32,697 bases of DNA from Myxococcaceae bacterium (lineage in GTDB: Bacteria; Myxococcota; Myxococcia; Myxococcales; Myxococcaceae): assembly GCA_017881345.1 (NCBI GenBank), contig JADGQZ010000252.1, positions 1 through 32,697 on the forward strand, in the 5' to 3' direction. The position numbers and the translations under genes were made by a program. Within the stretch, counting starts at the first letter, position 1. The number at the start of each line of letters is the position of its first letter. This document shows positions 8,919 to 19,100 of the stretch, one piece after another. The notes beneath the pieces are model-generated. The model worked only from the letters and a program-made list of their open reading frames with translations, was not told the DNA's origin and did not search any database.

Positions 8919-9907
8919 CGCCCCGCCGACCTCGGACGATCCAGCGCGGCGAGCGCCTCGGCCACCGTCACCAGATTCGAGGCGGCCGCCGACTCCGCCG
9001 CGTCCAGGAGGAGCGGCCGGCGCCTCCGCACCGTCTTCCAGGCGGCGTCGTCGTAGGCGATGGCGCCGAGGTAATCCATGTCCAGCCCGAAGAACTTCTT
9101 CCAGGCCGACACCACCGCCCGTCCCACGCTCTGGTCCGCGGCCGAGCGGACCTGGTTGACCACCAGCTTCACCCGGAACTCACGCAGGGAGCGCTCGAGC
9201 TGGGCGGCGGCCTCCGGCTGGCTCTCGGCCACGGCCTTCACCACCTCGGCCGGAGTCCGCATCGCGCTGCCCTGGCTCCCGAGCGCCGCCTCGGCCAGAT
9301 GGGCCACGCCGAGCGTCTGCGCCGTGTGCTGGAGACGCCGGAACAGCGCCGCCTTGAGGAACCGGTACGCGTTCTCCACCGACGTCGGCTCGGGCAGGAG
9401 CACGAGGAGCCCGTGGTCGGCCAGGAGGAAGAAGTCGATCGTGTGGACCGAGGTGCCCGCGCCCAGGTCCAGCACCAGATAGTCCGCGTCGAGCGTCTGC
9501 AGCTGCTCCACCAGCCGCGCCCTGGCCTGGGCGCGCGGGTTCGCCGCATCCAGCGCGTCCATGGCTCCGGAGACCAGGGTGAGGTTCTCGATCCCGGTCG
9601 GCATCGCCAGCGACTCGATGCGCGTGCCGTGGGTGAGGACGTCGGAGAGCGTCCCCTGCGGCTGACTGATGCCGAGGCAGGTGTGGAGGTTCGCCCCACC
9701 GAGGTCGGCGTCGACCAGGGTCACCCGGTGCCCCGCGCGGGCGAGCGCGATGCCGAGGTTCGCCGAGACGAGCGACTTGCCGATGCCGCCCTTGCCCCCA
9801 CCGACGGCGATGATGCGGCGCGCGCGACGGGTGCCTGGGGCATCCTCGGCGCGAGGCCGCGTCCTGCCCGGCAGCTCCACCACGTTGTTGAGGCCGTAGC
9901 GCTTCAC
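8915..9907 (-). CDS. MinD/ParA (FlhG-like) P-loop ATPase
   Basis: IIAVGGGKGGIGKSLVSANLGIALARAGHRVTLVDADLGGANLHTCLG; trimmed from track ORF 8915..10447 to GTG at 9907 because upstream residues are out-of-frame selA sequence. Confidence 0.85.
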   Translation of the reverse strand: MKRYGLNNVVELPGRTRPRAEDAPGTRRARRIIAVGGGKGGIGKSLVSANLGIALARAGHRVTLVDADLGGANLHTCLGISQPQGTLSDVLTHGTRIESLAMPTGIENLTLVSGAMDALDAANPRAQARARLVEQLQTLDADYLVLDLGAGTSVHTIDFFLLADHGLLVLLPEPTSVENAYRFLKAALFRRLQHTAQTLGVAHLAEAALGSQGSAMRTPAEVVKAVAESQPEAAAQLERSLREFRVKLVVNQVRSAADQSVGRAVVSAWKKFFGLDMDYLGAIAYDDAAWKTVRRRRPLLLDAAESAAASNLVTVAEALAALDRPRSAGR

Positions 9908-9950
9908 GTTCGGGAGGCGTCGAACACGCGATTCTAGTGGACGCTCCGAC

Positions 9951-11342
9951 CTACACGCCAGGAAGCCGCTCACGGGCGGTGGCGACCGCCGCCGCGAGCC
10001 TTCCGAGATCCCGGTCCTCGAGGCAGCGGACGTCCAGGACCAGACGCCCCTCCTCGATGCGCCCCAGCACCGGCGGCTCGCCGGTGCGGAGCCGGGCGGC
10101 GGTCCCCTCGGCGTCCCCGTCGACGAGGCAGGCCCAGGACGGGGGACGGGCCATCGGGAGGGTCCCTCCTCCCACCTGTCCCTCCACCCGGACCACCCGG
10201 GCGGTGACGCCGGCGTCCGCCAGATGCTGCCGCAAGGCATCCGCGCGCTCGCGCAGCACGGGCTCCGCCGCCAGGGCCAGCGCCCGCGCGGGCACGGCGT
10301 CCGAACGGCCGTCCTGGACCATCCGGAGCGTCGCCTCCAGCGCGGCGACGGTGAGCTTGTCGACCCGCAGCGCGCGGGAGAGTGGATGGGCCCGGAGGCG
10401 CGACACCCAGAAGGCCCGGCCCACCACGATGCCTGCCTGCGGCCCACCGAGGAGCTTGTCGCCGGAGAAGGCGACCAGGTCGGCCCCGGCCTCGACGTGG
10501 CTTCGCATCGTGGGCTCGCCTGCGGCCCCGGGGACGTCGAGAGGGGAGAGCAGACCGCTCCCTGCGTCGACGAAGAGCGGAACGCCCCTGGGCTGGCACA
10601 GCCGGGAGAGCTCCTCCACCGAGGTCTCCTCGGTGAAGCCCACCAGGGCGAAGTTGGACCGGTGGACCTTGGTCACCAGCGCCGTGGCCGGCGAGAGCGC
10701 CCGCTCGTAGTCCGCGCGGCGGGTGCGGTTGGTGGTCCCGACCTCCACCAGGGTCGCGTGGGACTGCCGCATCACGTCGGGGATCCGGAACCCGCCTCCG
10801 ATCTCCACCAGCTCACCGCGCGAGACCACCACCTCGCGGCCCTCGGCCAGCGCGGTGAGGACCAGGAGCGTGGCCGCCGCACAGTTGTTGACCACCAGGG
10901 CGTCCTCCGCCCCGGTCAGCGCCCGGAGCGGCTCGAGCAGGGGAGCGAAGCGTGACCCGCGCTCGCCGCTCTCGAGATCGAGCTCGAGGTTCGAGTAGCC
11001 GCGGCCCACCGCCTGCACCGCGGCCAGCGCCTCCGGGGCAAGCGGCGCCCGGCCGAGGTTGGTGTGCAGCACGACCCCCGTGGCGTTCAGCACCTCGCGG
11101 AGCCCGGGGGTGGCGAGCGCGACCAGCGCCGGCCCGAGCGCGTCCGAGGAGAAGCTCGCGCCCTCCCCGGCGAGGATGCGGGCCCGGAGCACGGTCAGCA
11201 CCCGGCGAATGGCCTCCGTCACGCGCGGCCGGGGGTGGATCTGCAGCGCGGCCCGGCCGGCCTCGGATACCAGCACCGACTCCACCGAGGGCAGCCCGCG
11301 GAGCCGCTCCCGGATGAGGGCGGGGAGCCCGCTCTCGCTCAT
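9951..11342 (-). CDS. selA: L-seryl-tRNA(Sec) selenium transferase
   Basis: LREVLNATGVVLHTNLGRAPLAPEA, YSNLELDLESGERGSR, VNNCAAATLLVL, DLVAFSGDKLLGGPQAGIVVG; start set at ATG 11342 (MSESGLPALIRERLRGLPSVESVL), inside track ORF 9951..11876. Confidence 0.95.
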   Translation of the reverse strand: MSESGLPALIRERLRGLPSVESVLVSEAGRAALQIHPRPRVTEAIRRVLTVLRARILAGEGASFSSDALGPALVALATPGLREVLNATGVVLHTNLGRAPLAPEALAAVQAVGRGYSNLELDLESGERGSRFAPLLEPLRALTGAEDALVVNNCAAATLLVLTALAEGREVVVSRGELVEIGGGFRIPDVMRQSHATLVEVGTTNRTRRADYERALSPATALVTKVHRSNFALVGFTEETSVEELSRLCQPRGVPLFVDAGSGLLSPLDVPGAAGEPTMRSHVEAGADLVAFSGDKLLGGPQAGIVVGRAFWVSRLRAHPLSRALRVDKLTVAALEATLRMVQDGRSDAVPARALALAAEPVLRERADALRQHLADAGVTARVVRVEGQVGGGTLPMARPPSWACLVDGDAEGTAARLRTGEPPVLGRIEEGRLVLDVRCLEDRDLGRLAAAVATARERLPGV

Positions 11343-13762
11343 CGCTCCCGCTCCGCCCGGGGCCCGCCGACGGCAGCGCTCCGCGCCACGCCGGGCAGCG
11401 GTCGGCCGCCGAGGAGCCGGTAGGTGTTCCAGCTCCGCAGCACGCGCTTGACGTATCCCCGGGTCTCGGAGAGCGGGATCTCCTCCACCCAGCGGTCCAG
11501 CTCCAGCTCCGGCCGCGCCGCCCGCCACCGGCTCACCGCGCCCTCGCCGGCGTTGTAGCTCGCCAGGGCCAGCGCCACGTTGCCATCCCACTTGGTGAGC
11601 AGCCGCGCGAGGTATGCGGCCCCGAGCTGGATGTTGGTCGACGGATCCTGGAGCCGCTCGGAGGTCGGCGCGCTGAGCCGGAGCGCCTTCGCCATCTGCC
11701 GGGCGGTGGGGAGCATCAGCTGGGTCAGTCCCACCGCGCCCGCCCAGGAGAGCGCGTGCGGATCGAGAGCGCTCTCCTCGCGCATCAACGCCTGGAGGAG
11801 CTCGGGCTCGACCGGCGAGCCGCGGGTGTACCGCAGCACGAGGTCCCGGAACGCATCCGGGTAGGCGATGGTCCACAGCTCCCGCACGCCCGGGGCGACC
11901 GGCCCGTTCAGGTCCCGGCGCAGGGCGATGCGGGCCACCCCGTGGGCGGAGCGGGCGTCACCGGTGCGGGCCAGCGCCTCGACGAGGAGGCGCTGCGCCT
12001 CGGCAGGCTGCCCCGTGCGGCGGGCGGCGAGGAGCTCGGAGGAGGCGGCGTCCCGGAATCCGAGCCGGAGCAGCTCGACGCCGGCGACGAAGTGCGGATC
12101 GTCCAGCAGCGTCCCCGACTCCAGCGCGGCCGGAGGGCTCGAGGCCGGGAGCACGGCGAGCTGCGTCCCCACCCGCGTGGCACGCGCCGGGTCGCGCTCG
12201 GCGAGCCGCTCGCGGGCGAGCAGACCGTAGTACGTGCCGGGATGCTCGAGCGCGAGCGCCTCCCACAGGGCGAGGGCCTCGTCGGTGTGCTTCTGGGCGT
12301 CGACCACCCGCGCGCGCCAGTACCGGGCACGCTCGACGTCGTAGCTCTCCTCGGCGCCGCGGCGGGCGTCCTCCAGCGACTGGAGGGAGGCGAGCGCCCC
12401 GGGCACGTCCCCGGCGCGGTGGCGGAGCCAGAACGCCTTGAACAGCGCCTCGCCGAGCTGGTCTCCCTGCGGATAGCGCTCCGCGATGCGGTCCAGCCGC
12501 GACAGCGCCCCGTCGAGGTTGCCGTCCTGGGCGAGGAGGTCCGCCGCGACGTAGAGCGCGTCGTCGGCCAGCGGATTCTCCGGGAACTCCCGGGCGAGCG
12601 CGTCGAAGGTCTTGACCGCGGCGGCGGGCGCCACCACCGCCTGCGACGTCCCGAGCAGGTACAGCGCCCGGACCCGGAGGTCCTGGTCGGTGCACGCGCG
12701 CACCACGGGCGAGAGCACCTCCTGGACCTCGGCGTGCCGCCGCTCCTTGCGCAGGGCGCGGCCCTCCACCAGACGCGCCCGGCAGGCGAGCGGATCGGGG
12801 AGCTGCAGCTTCGGAAGCACCGGGCGGAGCACGTCCAGCCCCTGCTTGTTCCGGTGCAGCTCGACCAGCGCCTCGGCCCGCGCCACCACCGCCGCCACGC
12901 TCGGGCCGGACTTGCCGAGCCGGCGCTCGGCCTGGGCCGACAGCGGCGAGCGCGGGTGGCCGCTCCAGAGCGCGAGTAGAGCCTGGCGCTCGGCGTCGGC
13001 GTCGCGGCGTGCCCGGGCGAGATCGGCCCGGGTGACCAGGGCCTCGGCGGCGACGTCCCGTCCCCAGAGCGGCGAGGGGCCGCTGGCCAGCGGGGCGATG
13101 GCCTCGGCCGCTGCGGCGGTGTCCCCCAGGCGCCGCAGCACCCGCGCCAGACCGAACCGGGCGTCCGGGTAGACGCGGGAGGTGGGCGGCACCACCGCGA
13201 ACAGCCGGCGTGCCAGGGCCAGGTCCCCGAGCTCCTCGCGCGCGAGCGCCGCCTCGAGCTGGCAGCGATCGGCAATGGCGGGCAGCTCGGTGGCCAGCGA
13301 CTCCAGCTCCGCGGCGGCGGCGGCGGTGGGGCGGACCCTCAGCTGGGCGAGCGTGCGCAGGTAGCGGACCTGTGGCGTGCTCTCGGCCCCGGCCAGGAGC
13401 TGCACCGTGCGCTCGTAGCGCCCCGCCTCGAACTCGGCGCGCGGCGCCGCCAGTGTCCCGGTGAACACCGGATCGAGCCGCCGCAGCTCGAAGCGTCGCG
13501 CGGCGGGCGCGGGTGCGGGCGCGGCCTCCGGGCGAGAGGGAAACGCCGGATTCCAGACCTCCGCCACGTCGCCCGGGACGAGCCCCAGCTCGACCTCGGG
13601 AGCCGGGTCCGGGCTGGTCGCCGGAGAGCTCTCGGGGGGTGCTGCGAGGAGGAGGGCGACGAGTGGGAGGAGCACGGCGAGGCAGGCGAGCCGGCCAAGG
13701 AGTGTGAAGGGAATGTCATCCGGGTGCAACCAGCCGGGCCGACAGGGGATTAGAGTGAGCAA
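11339..13762 (-). CDS. Lytic murein transglycosylase, Slt70-like with TPR-like superhelix
   Basis: C-term SLT signature LQALMREESALDPHALSWAGAVGLTQLMLPTARQMAKAL ... LGAAYLARLLTKWDGNVALALASYNAGEGAVSRW; long helical repeat N-terminus; signal-like N-terminus; start uncertain (TTG in track). Confidence 0.9.
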   Translation of the reverse strand: MLTLIPCRPGWLHPDDIPFTLLGRLACLAVLLPLVALLLAAPPESSPATSPDPAPEVELGLVPGDVAEVWNPAFPSRPEAAPAPAPAARRFELRRLDPVFTGTLAAPRAEFEAGRYERTVQLLAGAESTPQVRYLRTLAQLRVRPTAAAAAELESLATELPAIADRCQLEAALAREELGDLALARRLFAVVPPTSRVYPDARFGLARVLRRLGDTAAAAEAIAPLASGPSPLWGRDVAAEALVTRADLARARRDADAERQALLALWSGHPRSPLSAQAERRLGKSGPSVAAVVARAEALVELHRNKQGLDVLRPVLPKLQLPDPLACRARLVEGRALRKERRHAEVQEVLSPVVRACTDQDLRVRALYLLGTSQAVVAPAAAVKTFDALAREFPENPLADDALYVAADLLAQDGNLDGALSRLDRIAERYPQGDQLGEALFKAFWLRHRAGDVPGALASLQSLEDARRGAEESYDVERARYWRARVVDAQKHTDEALALWEALALEHPGTYYGLLARERLAERDPARATRVGTQLAVLPASSPPAALESGTLLDDPHFVAGVELLRLGFRDAASSELLAARRTGQPAEAQRLLVEALARTGDARSAHGVARIALRRDLNGPVAPGVRELWTIAYPDAFRDLVLRYTRGSPVEPELLQALMREESALDPHALSWAGAVGLTQLMLPTARQMAKALRLSAPTSERLQDPSTNIQLGAAYLARLLTKWDGNVALALASYNAGEGAVSRWRAARPELELDRWVEEIPLSETRGYVKRVLRSWNTYRLLGGRPLPGVARSAAVGGPRAERER

Positions 13763-13777
13763 TCACCGGTCCACCCG

Positions 13778-15988
13778 ATGGACATCCGCACCCAGACCGC
13801 CCTCCTCGCCTGCATCGTCGCCACGGCCCTCGGCCTGTCGATGGTGCTGCGCACCACCCGCTCCCGGGTGCTGACCGCGTACTCCGTCTTCGCCTTCACC
13901 GCGGGCGCCTTCTACCTGGCGGACTTCCTCCGCAGCGTCATTGTCACCGGCGGGCTCACCGGCTGGCCGGTGCGGATCGCGCTGGGGTTGCGGCTCCTGG
14001 CGGGGGCGGTGGTGCCCTCGGCCGCGCTGGCATTCTTCCTCGAGTTCCTCGGCGGGCAGAGCCAGGCCCGGAGGACCAGCCGCCGGGTGGCCATCTTCTC
14101 GCTCTTCCTCGGGCTCGCGGTGGCGATGACCCCGGCGGCCACGTCGGTCTGGGGCCGGTCGGTGGTGGCGGCCTGGGCCTTCGGGACAATGCTGCTCTCG
14201 GTGTCGCTGCTCGTCCGGCGGGTGCGGCGGAGCGACTCGAAGACGGAGCGGGCCCGGCTGACCTACCTGGCCATCGGGGCCGCCGCATCGCTGCTCTTCA
14301 CCGCGCTCGACGGGCTCCCCGCCATCGGGGTGCCCTTCCCCACCCTCGGGCCGGTGGTGACGACGCTGTACCTCTTCTTCCTCGCCCAGACGCTGCTCCG
14401 GCTGCGGCTGATGGACCTGCACGAGCTCCTCGGGAAGGTGGCGAGCCAGACCGTCCTGGCGGTGATGCTGGCCCTGGTCTTCCTCGTCCTCACCGCCTGG
14501 GTGAAGGCCAACACCTCGCTCTACCTCTTCAACACCGTGCTCGCGGCCTTCGTCATCGGCATCCTGCTCGAGCCGCTGCGGGCCAAGGTCGAGGCGCAGG
14601 TGGTGCACATCTTCTTCCGGGAACGCAGCGAGCTGCTCAAGTCGCTGGGCGCGCTCCGCACCCGGCTGGCCAACGTCATCGACCCGGGGGAGGCCTCGGA
14701 GGTCATCCTCGATGCGCTGGAGGAGACGCGCCGGGTGACCCACGCCTCGGTCTATCTCCTGGCCGAGGACCGCCCCGGGTTCCGCCGGGCGAACTTCCGC
14801 GGGCCCGAGCCCGTGCCGTTCCTCGACGCAGCCGCGGCGCGCGGCCTCCTGTCGGCCGCGGCGAGCGGGCAGAAGGCGGTGCTCCAGGAAAACCTCGAGC
14901 GGCGAATCCTCGAGATGCGCACCCGGACACCCGAGGGCCGCCGGAGCCGCGAGGAGCTGAAGCGGACGCTGGACACCCGCAACGCCCTGCTGGCGCTGAA
15001 GTCGGCCTTCAGCGTGCCGCTGGTGGGCGGCGACCGGGTGGTGGGCTTCCTGAACCTCTGGGACGAGCGGGTCCCCGAGGCCTTCGCCTCGGACGAGATC
15101 GCCATGGTGCTCGAGGTGGCCGAGCGCCTGGCCACCATCGTCGAGAACAGCAAGCTGTACGAGCGGATGCGCGAGCGCGACCGCCTCGCCGCCCTCGGCG
15201 AGATGGCGGCAGGCCTGGCGCACGAGATCCGCAATCCGCTGGGCGCCATCAAGGGGGCCGCCCAGTGCCTCGAGCCGGCCCCCCGGGACGGCGAGGAGGG
15301 TGAGTTCCTCGACGTCATCGTCGAGGAGGTGAACCGGCTGAATGGCGTGGTGACCCAGTTCCTCGACTACGCCCGACCCCTCAAGCAGAGCTTCGGGACC
15401 GTGGACATCAACGAGGTGGTGGCCCGCACCATCCGGCTCATCCAGAACGAGGTCCCCGGACGGATCGCGCTGGCGGTGGAGCTCGGCGAGTCGCTGCCCA
15501 GCGTCGAGGGTGACCCGGAGCAGCTCAAGCAGGTGCTGATCAACCTGGTGCAGAACGCCATCCAGGCGCTGGGGACGGCGCCGGGCACCATCCGGGTCCG
15601 CACCCGCGGTCCCGACCGGTTCGCCGACCTCCGTGCCTCGGGCGAGTTCGTGGAGATCGACGTCGCCGACGACGGTCCGGGCATCCCGCCGGAGCAGCAG
15701 CCGAACATCTTCGTGCCCTTCTTCACCACCAAGCAGAAGGGCACCGGGCTCGGGCTGGCCATCTGCCAGCGCATCGTGAAGAGCCACGGGGGGAGCATCT
15801 CGGTGCAGAGCAAGGCCGGCGAGGGCTCGACCTTCGTCGTGCGGCTGCCGGCACCGGTGGCTGCGGGCACCGTCCGGCCCCCGGAGCAGGTGCTCGCCGG
15901 CGGGACCCCCACGCCGGGGGAGATCAGCCTGCGCGACGTCCGCCGGGAGCGTCGCGAGCGGGCACGGCGCCGCCGCTCACGCGGCTAG
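13778..15988 (+). CDS. Membrane-bound sensor histidine kinase with GAF-like domain
   Basis: N-terminal multi-TM region; GAF-like region; H-box LAALGEMAAGLAHEIRNPLGAIKGAAQ; N-box INLVQNAIQAL; G-boxes DDGPGIPPE, FFTTKQKGTGLGLAICQRIVKSHGG. Confidence 0.93.
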   Translation: MDIRTQTALLACIVATALGLSMVLRTTRSRVLTAYSVFAFTAGAFYLADFLRSVIVTGGLTGWPVRIALGLRLLAGAVVPSAALAFFLEFLGGQSQARRTSRRVAIFSLFLGLAVAMTPAATSVWGRSVVAAWAFGTMLLSVSLLVRRVRRSDSKTERARLTYLAIGAAASLLFTALDGLPAIGVPFPTLGPVVTTLYLFFLAQTLLRLRLMDLHELLGKVASQTVLAVMLALVFLVLTAWVKANTSLYLFNTVLAAFVIGILLEPLRAKVEAQVVHIFFRERSELLKSLGALRTRLANVIDPGEASEVILDALEETRRVTHASVYLLAEDRPGFRRANFRGPEPVPFLDAAAARGLLSAAASGQKAVLQENLERRILEMRTRTPEGRRSREELKRTLDTRNALLALKSAFSVPLVGGDRVVGFLNLWDERVPEAFASDEIAMVLEVAERLATIVENSKLYERMRERDRLAALGEMAAGLAHEIRNPLGAIKGAAQCLEPAPRDGEEGEFLDVIVEEVNRLNGVVTQFLDYARPLKQSFGTVDINEVVARTIRLIQNEVPGRIALAVELGESLPSVEGDPEQLKQVLINLVQNAIQALGTAPGTIRVRTRGPDRFADLRASGEFVEIDVADDGPGIPPEQQPNIFVPFFTTKQKGTGLGLAICQRIVKSHGGSISVQSKAGEGSTFVVRLPAPVAAGTVRPPEQVLAGGTPTPGEISLRDVRRERRERARRRRSRG

Positions 15989-16147
15989 GCCAGGATGGCC
16001 GCAGTCAGCGAGGGCCTTGCAAACTTTGCGAAGCAAAATGTTTCGGAGACCCCCGCCCGAGCCCCTGGGTCGGGGGAACCACGCGGACTCAGGGGTCCAT
16101 CTGGCCGGACGAGATGGCGTGTGGCTTGCTGCCTCCACCTCCCCGGT
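15989..16147 (+). promoter_or_regulatory. Structured 5' leader of pilY1, candidate cis-regulatory RNA
   Basis: Hairpins at 16021-16043, 16050-16076 and 16097-16117, plus loop CCCCTG (16062-16067) complementary to CAGGGG (16090-16095). Confidence 0.4.
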
Positions 16148-19100
16148 ATGAGAAACGCCAGGTCGGTCCTCCAATATACGGTGATGTGGGTGGTGGTATT
16201 CGTGATGGCCGCGGGCCCGCTCCCGCTCGGCATCCGCCGAGCAGAGGCGGTTGGCCCGACCATCACCGACACCCCCGGCATCAAGAACTTCTTCACCCCG
16301 AAGCTCTTCATCATCCTCGACACCAGCAAGTCGATGGTGTTCCGCCCGGGCGACATCAACGGCGACCTGACCGCGGCCGGGCAGGACTGGGATCCGAACG
16401 TTCCCACGGCCGCCGTCGACTGCCAGAACAAGTGGTGCCTCGGAAAGCGCGCCCTCTACCGGACCCTGCCCACCTACACCTCGCGCATCGAGATCGGGCT
16501 CTCGGGCTACAACCAGTACTTCGAGCTGGTCACCGAGCCGGCCAACTTCACGACCACCTGCTCCTACGACCGGATCGCCTACGGAAACGTGAGCTGGGGC
16601 AATCCGAGCTGGATGTTCACCCGGCTCGACGATCTCACCGGCACCGGAGTCGATCCGACCGCCACCCAGATGCAGCCGGGAAGCCTCGAGATCAGCTACC
16701 AGTCGCCTGCCAGCCCCACCATGCAGTCCCCGCACCGGGTCCGGAAGTGGGGCTTCGCGAACGGCGCCGCCGGAGACCGCCAGTACATCAACGTGGTCGG
16801 CGCGGGGTACAGCGCACCGGCGACGCAGGTCTTCAACGGGTACACCTACGACTACGGGTGGCGCGAGGATCCGCTCTTCCGGGATGACTTCCTCAAGTCG
16901 ACCCTTGGCGGCAGCTGTCCCGCGACCAGGCCGGCCGCAACCGACGGATCGTGCAGCGCGCAGGCCTGCGACATGACGCTCGACTTCCCCTTCACCTTGC
17001 CCTACGGGGACATCTACTCCGACACCGACCTCGGCCCCACCACGACCCTCCGCGGCGTCCTCTACACCTCGGCCGGGCTGGTGACCTCCAACTTCAACGA
17101 CAGCTGCGGGCTGAGCTCGCCGTATGCCGGAACCGGAGCCAGCTGCGACGACACCGCGACCCATCCGACCGGCTGCAAGATCACGCAGATCGCCGGGCCC
17201 TTCAACAGCTACTGGAACAACGTCACCTACTACAACGGCGCGGTCGCCCCGGGTCCCCTGAGTGGATGGCAGCTGATGAGCACCACCACCGGGACCATCG
17301 ACGTCCAGCTGACCAACTTCGGGGACACCTGTCCGGCGATCGGAACGGTGGTCACCACGTCCAGCGGACCCGCGGAGTGGCAGTCGCTCGCCACCGGTGG
17401 TGGTGGTCCCGGCACGGCCACCACGGGCAACAGCTGCAGCGCCGACCCGCGGTACACCTGCACCTGGACGATGGCCTCGGACATCATCGTCCCCGGCGAG
17501 ACGACGCAGCATTTCTGCCGCTTCACCCGGCCGCAGTTCAACTGGCAGCAGTACGCGCCGCAGTGCACCTACACCGCCTCGACCTACCGCTACACCACGG
17601 TCTACGGAGACGACTACTGCCGGTACAAGCACTACCGCGACGTCTTCACCCACGCGGTCTACAGCTACTCGTATATCCCCAACGACGGCGACATCGTCGG
17701 ATTCACCTCCAGGAACTACGTCGGGAACGACGACCAGCACGGAACGCCCACCGCGGTCACGTACGGCGCCGGCCAGTTCTCCAACGGAGATTGCCCGAAC
17801 CTCATCCAGACCGGCGCCAACTGCTCCGGCGGTGTGCTCTGCAAGCTGAGCTGGCGGACCAACACCACCCTCGGGGCGACCAACTACCCGAACGGCCGCT
17901 ACAGCCTCTCGCCCTACGGCGGCTGGCCGTGGGTGACCGCTCCGGCCGGCTTCGTCACCGCGGCGGATCCGGTCGCCACGCTGACCGATCCGAACTTTCC
18001 CCCGAGCCCGATGGCCTACTCGCCGGACTGGCTCGACGGAAACGGCCACCCGGACCTCTTCCGGAAGTACCTGAACGCCAACATCTACAACCCGACCGAC
18101 ACCAACCCGCCCAGTCCGCCCGAGTACACGTGCCCGACCTGCACCTATCAGTACGCGTACAAGGACCCGGCGACCATCGACGCGGCGGGTTTCAGCGCGG
18201 TCGCCGCCAGCATGCCGCCCAACCGGGACAACGGGTGGGCGCGCCTCAACGATGGACGCACCGCGCTCTCCTGGACGCCACTCGCGCTGAACTCTGCGCT
18301 CCTGGGCGCCTCGCCGGCCACGGACGGGCCGGTGCTCAAGATGCTGTCCAAGTACGACCCGGTCACCAACCCCACCGGTCTGCGCACCCCCGACTTCGGT
18401 GACTACACGCCGCTCACCGGCTCGCTGAAGGACGCCAAGGCGTACATCCAGACGGTCATCGACAGCGACCCCTACGCCGGCTGCGGCCGCGCGTACTACG
18501 TCATGCTGCTCACCGACGGTGAGGAGCAGCCGGCGGGCCTGCCCGGGAACGATCCCGTGGGCGCGGTCACCGCGCTCAGGAACATGACCACGTCGAGCGC
18601 GCTGCCGGTCGACGTGAAGACCTTCGTCATCGGCTTTGGCCTCTTCACGCCATCGCCGCAGCTGAACTCCATGGCCCAGGCCGGCGGCACCGCGGTGAAC
18701 GCCACCGACCTCAGCACGCTGGATCTCAGCGCCGCTGGCGTGGCCTTCGACGGCTCGACGCCGGCCCGCCTCCTCTCCTCGCTGGAGGGTGCCTTCGGGC
18801 GCATCCTCGAGGGCTACTTCACGCGTTCGAAGCCGGCGGTGAACGTGGCCGGGACCGAGATGTACGTCGGCTACTTCCGGCTCCTCTTCAACGGGCTCGA
18901 GTGGCAGGGCAAGCTCGACGCGATCAACACCGACAGCATCAACCTCCCGACGCTCGCCGACACCGTCACCGACGCGGACTACAACTACCTCTGGCGCTAC
19001 GGCGACGCGGATACCGCTCCCCTGCCGTCCTCGTCGATCAACAAGCAGACCAGCCGGACCGTCTACACCTCGCTGGATCCGTCGAGCGGGAACCGCATCT

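Noticed and set aside
9908-10447. N-terminal extension of the MinD/ParA ORF
   Set aside because: These residues are an out-of-frame reading of selA; the ATPase homology begins after GTG 9907
11343-11876. N-terminal extension of the SelA ORF
   Set aside because: Overlaps the lytic transglycosylase coding sequence in another frame; SelA homology begins at MSESGLPALIRERL
15989-16147. Known c-di-GMP-I (GEMM) riboswitch upstream of pilY1
   Set aside because: GCAAAC is present but the conserved GACGCAAAGCC and tetraloop-receptor arrangement are not; kept only as an unclassified structured leader
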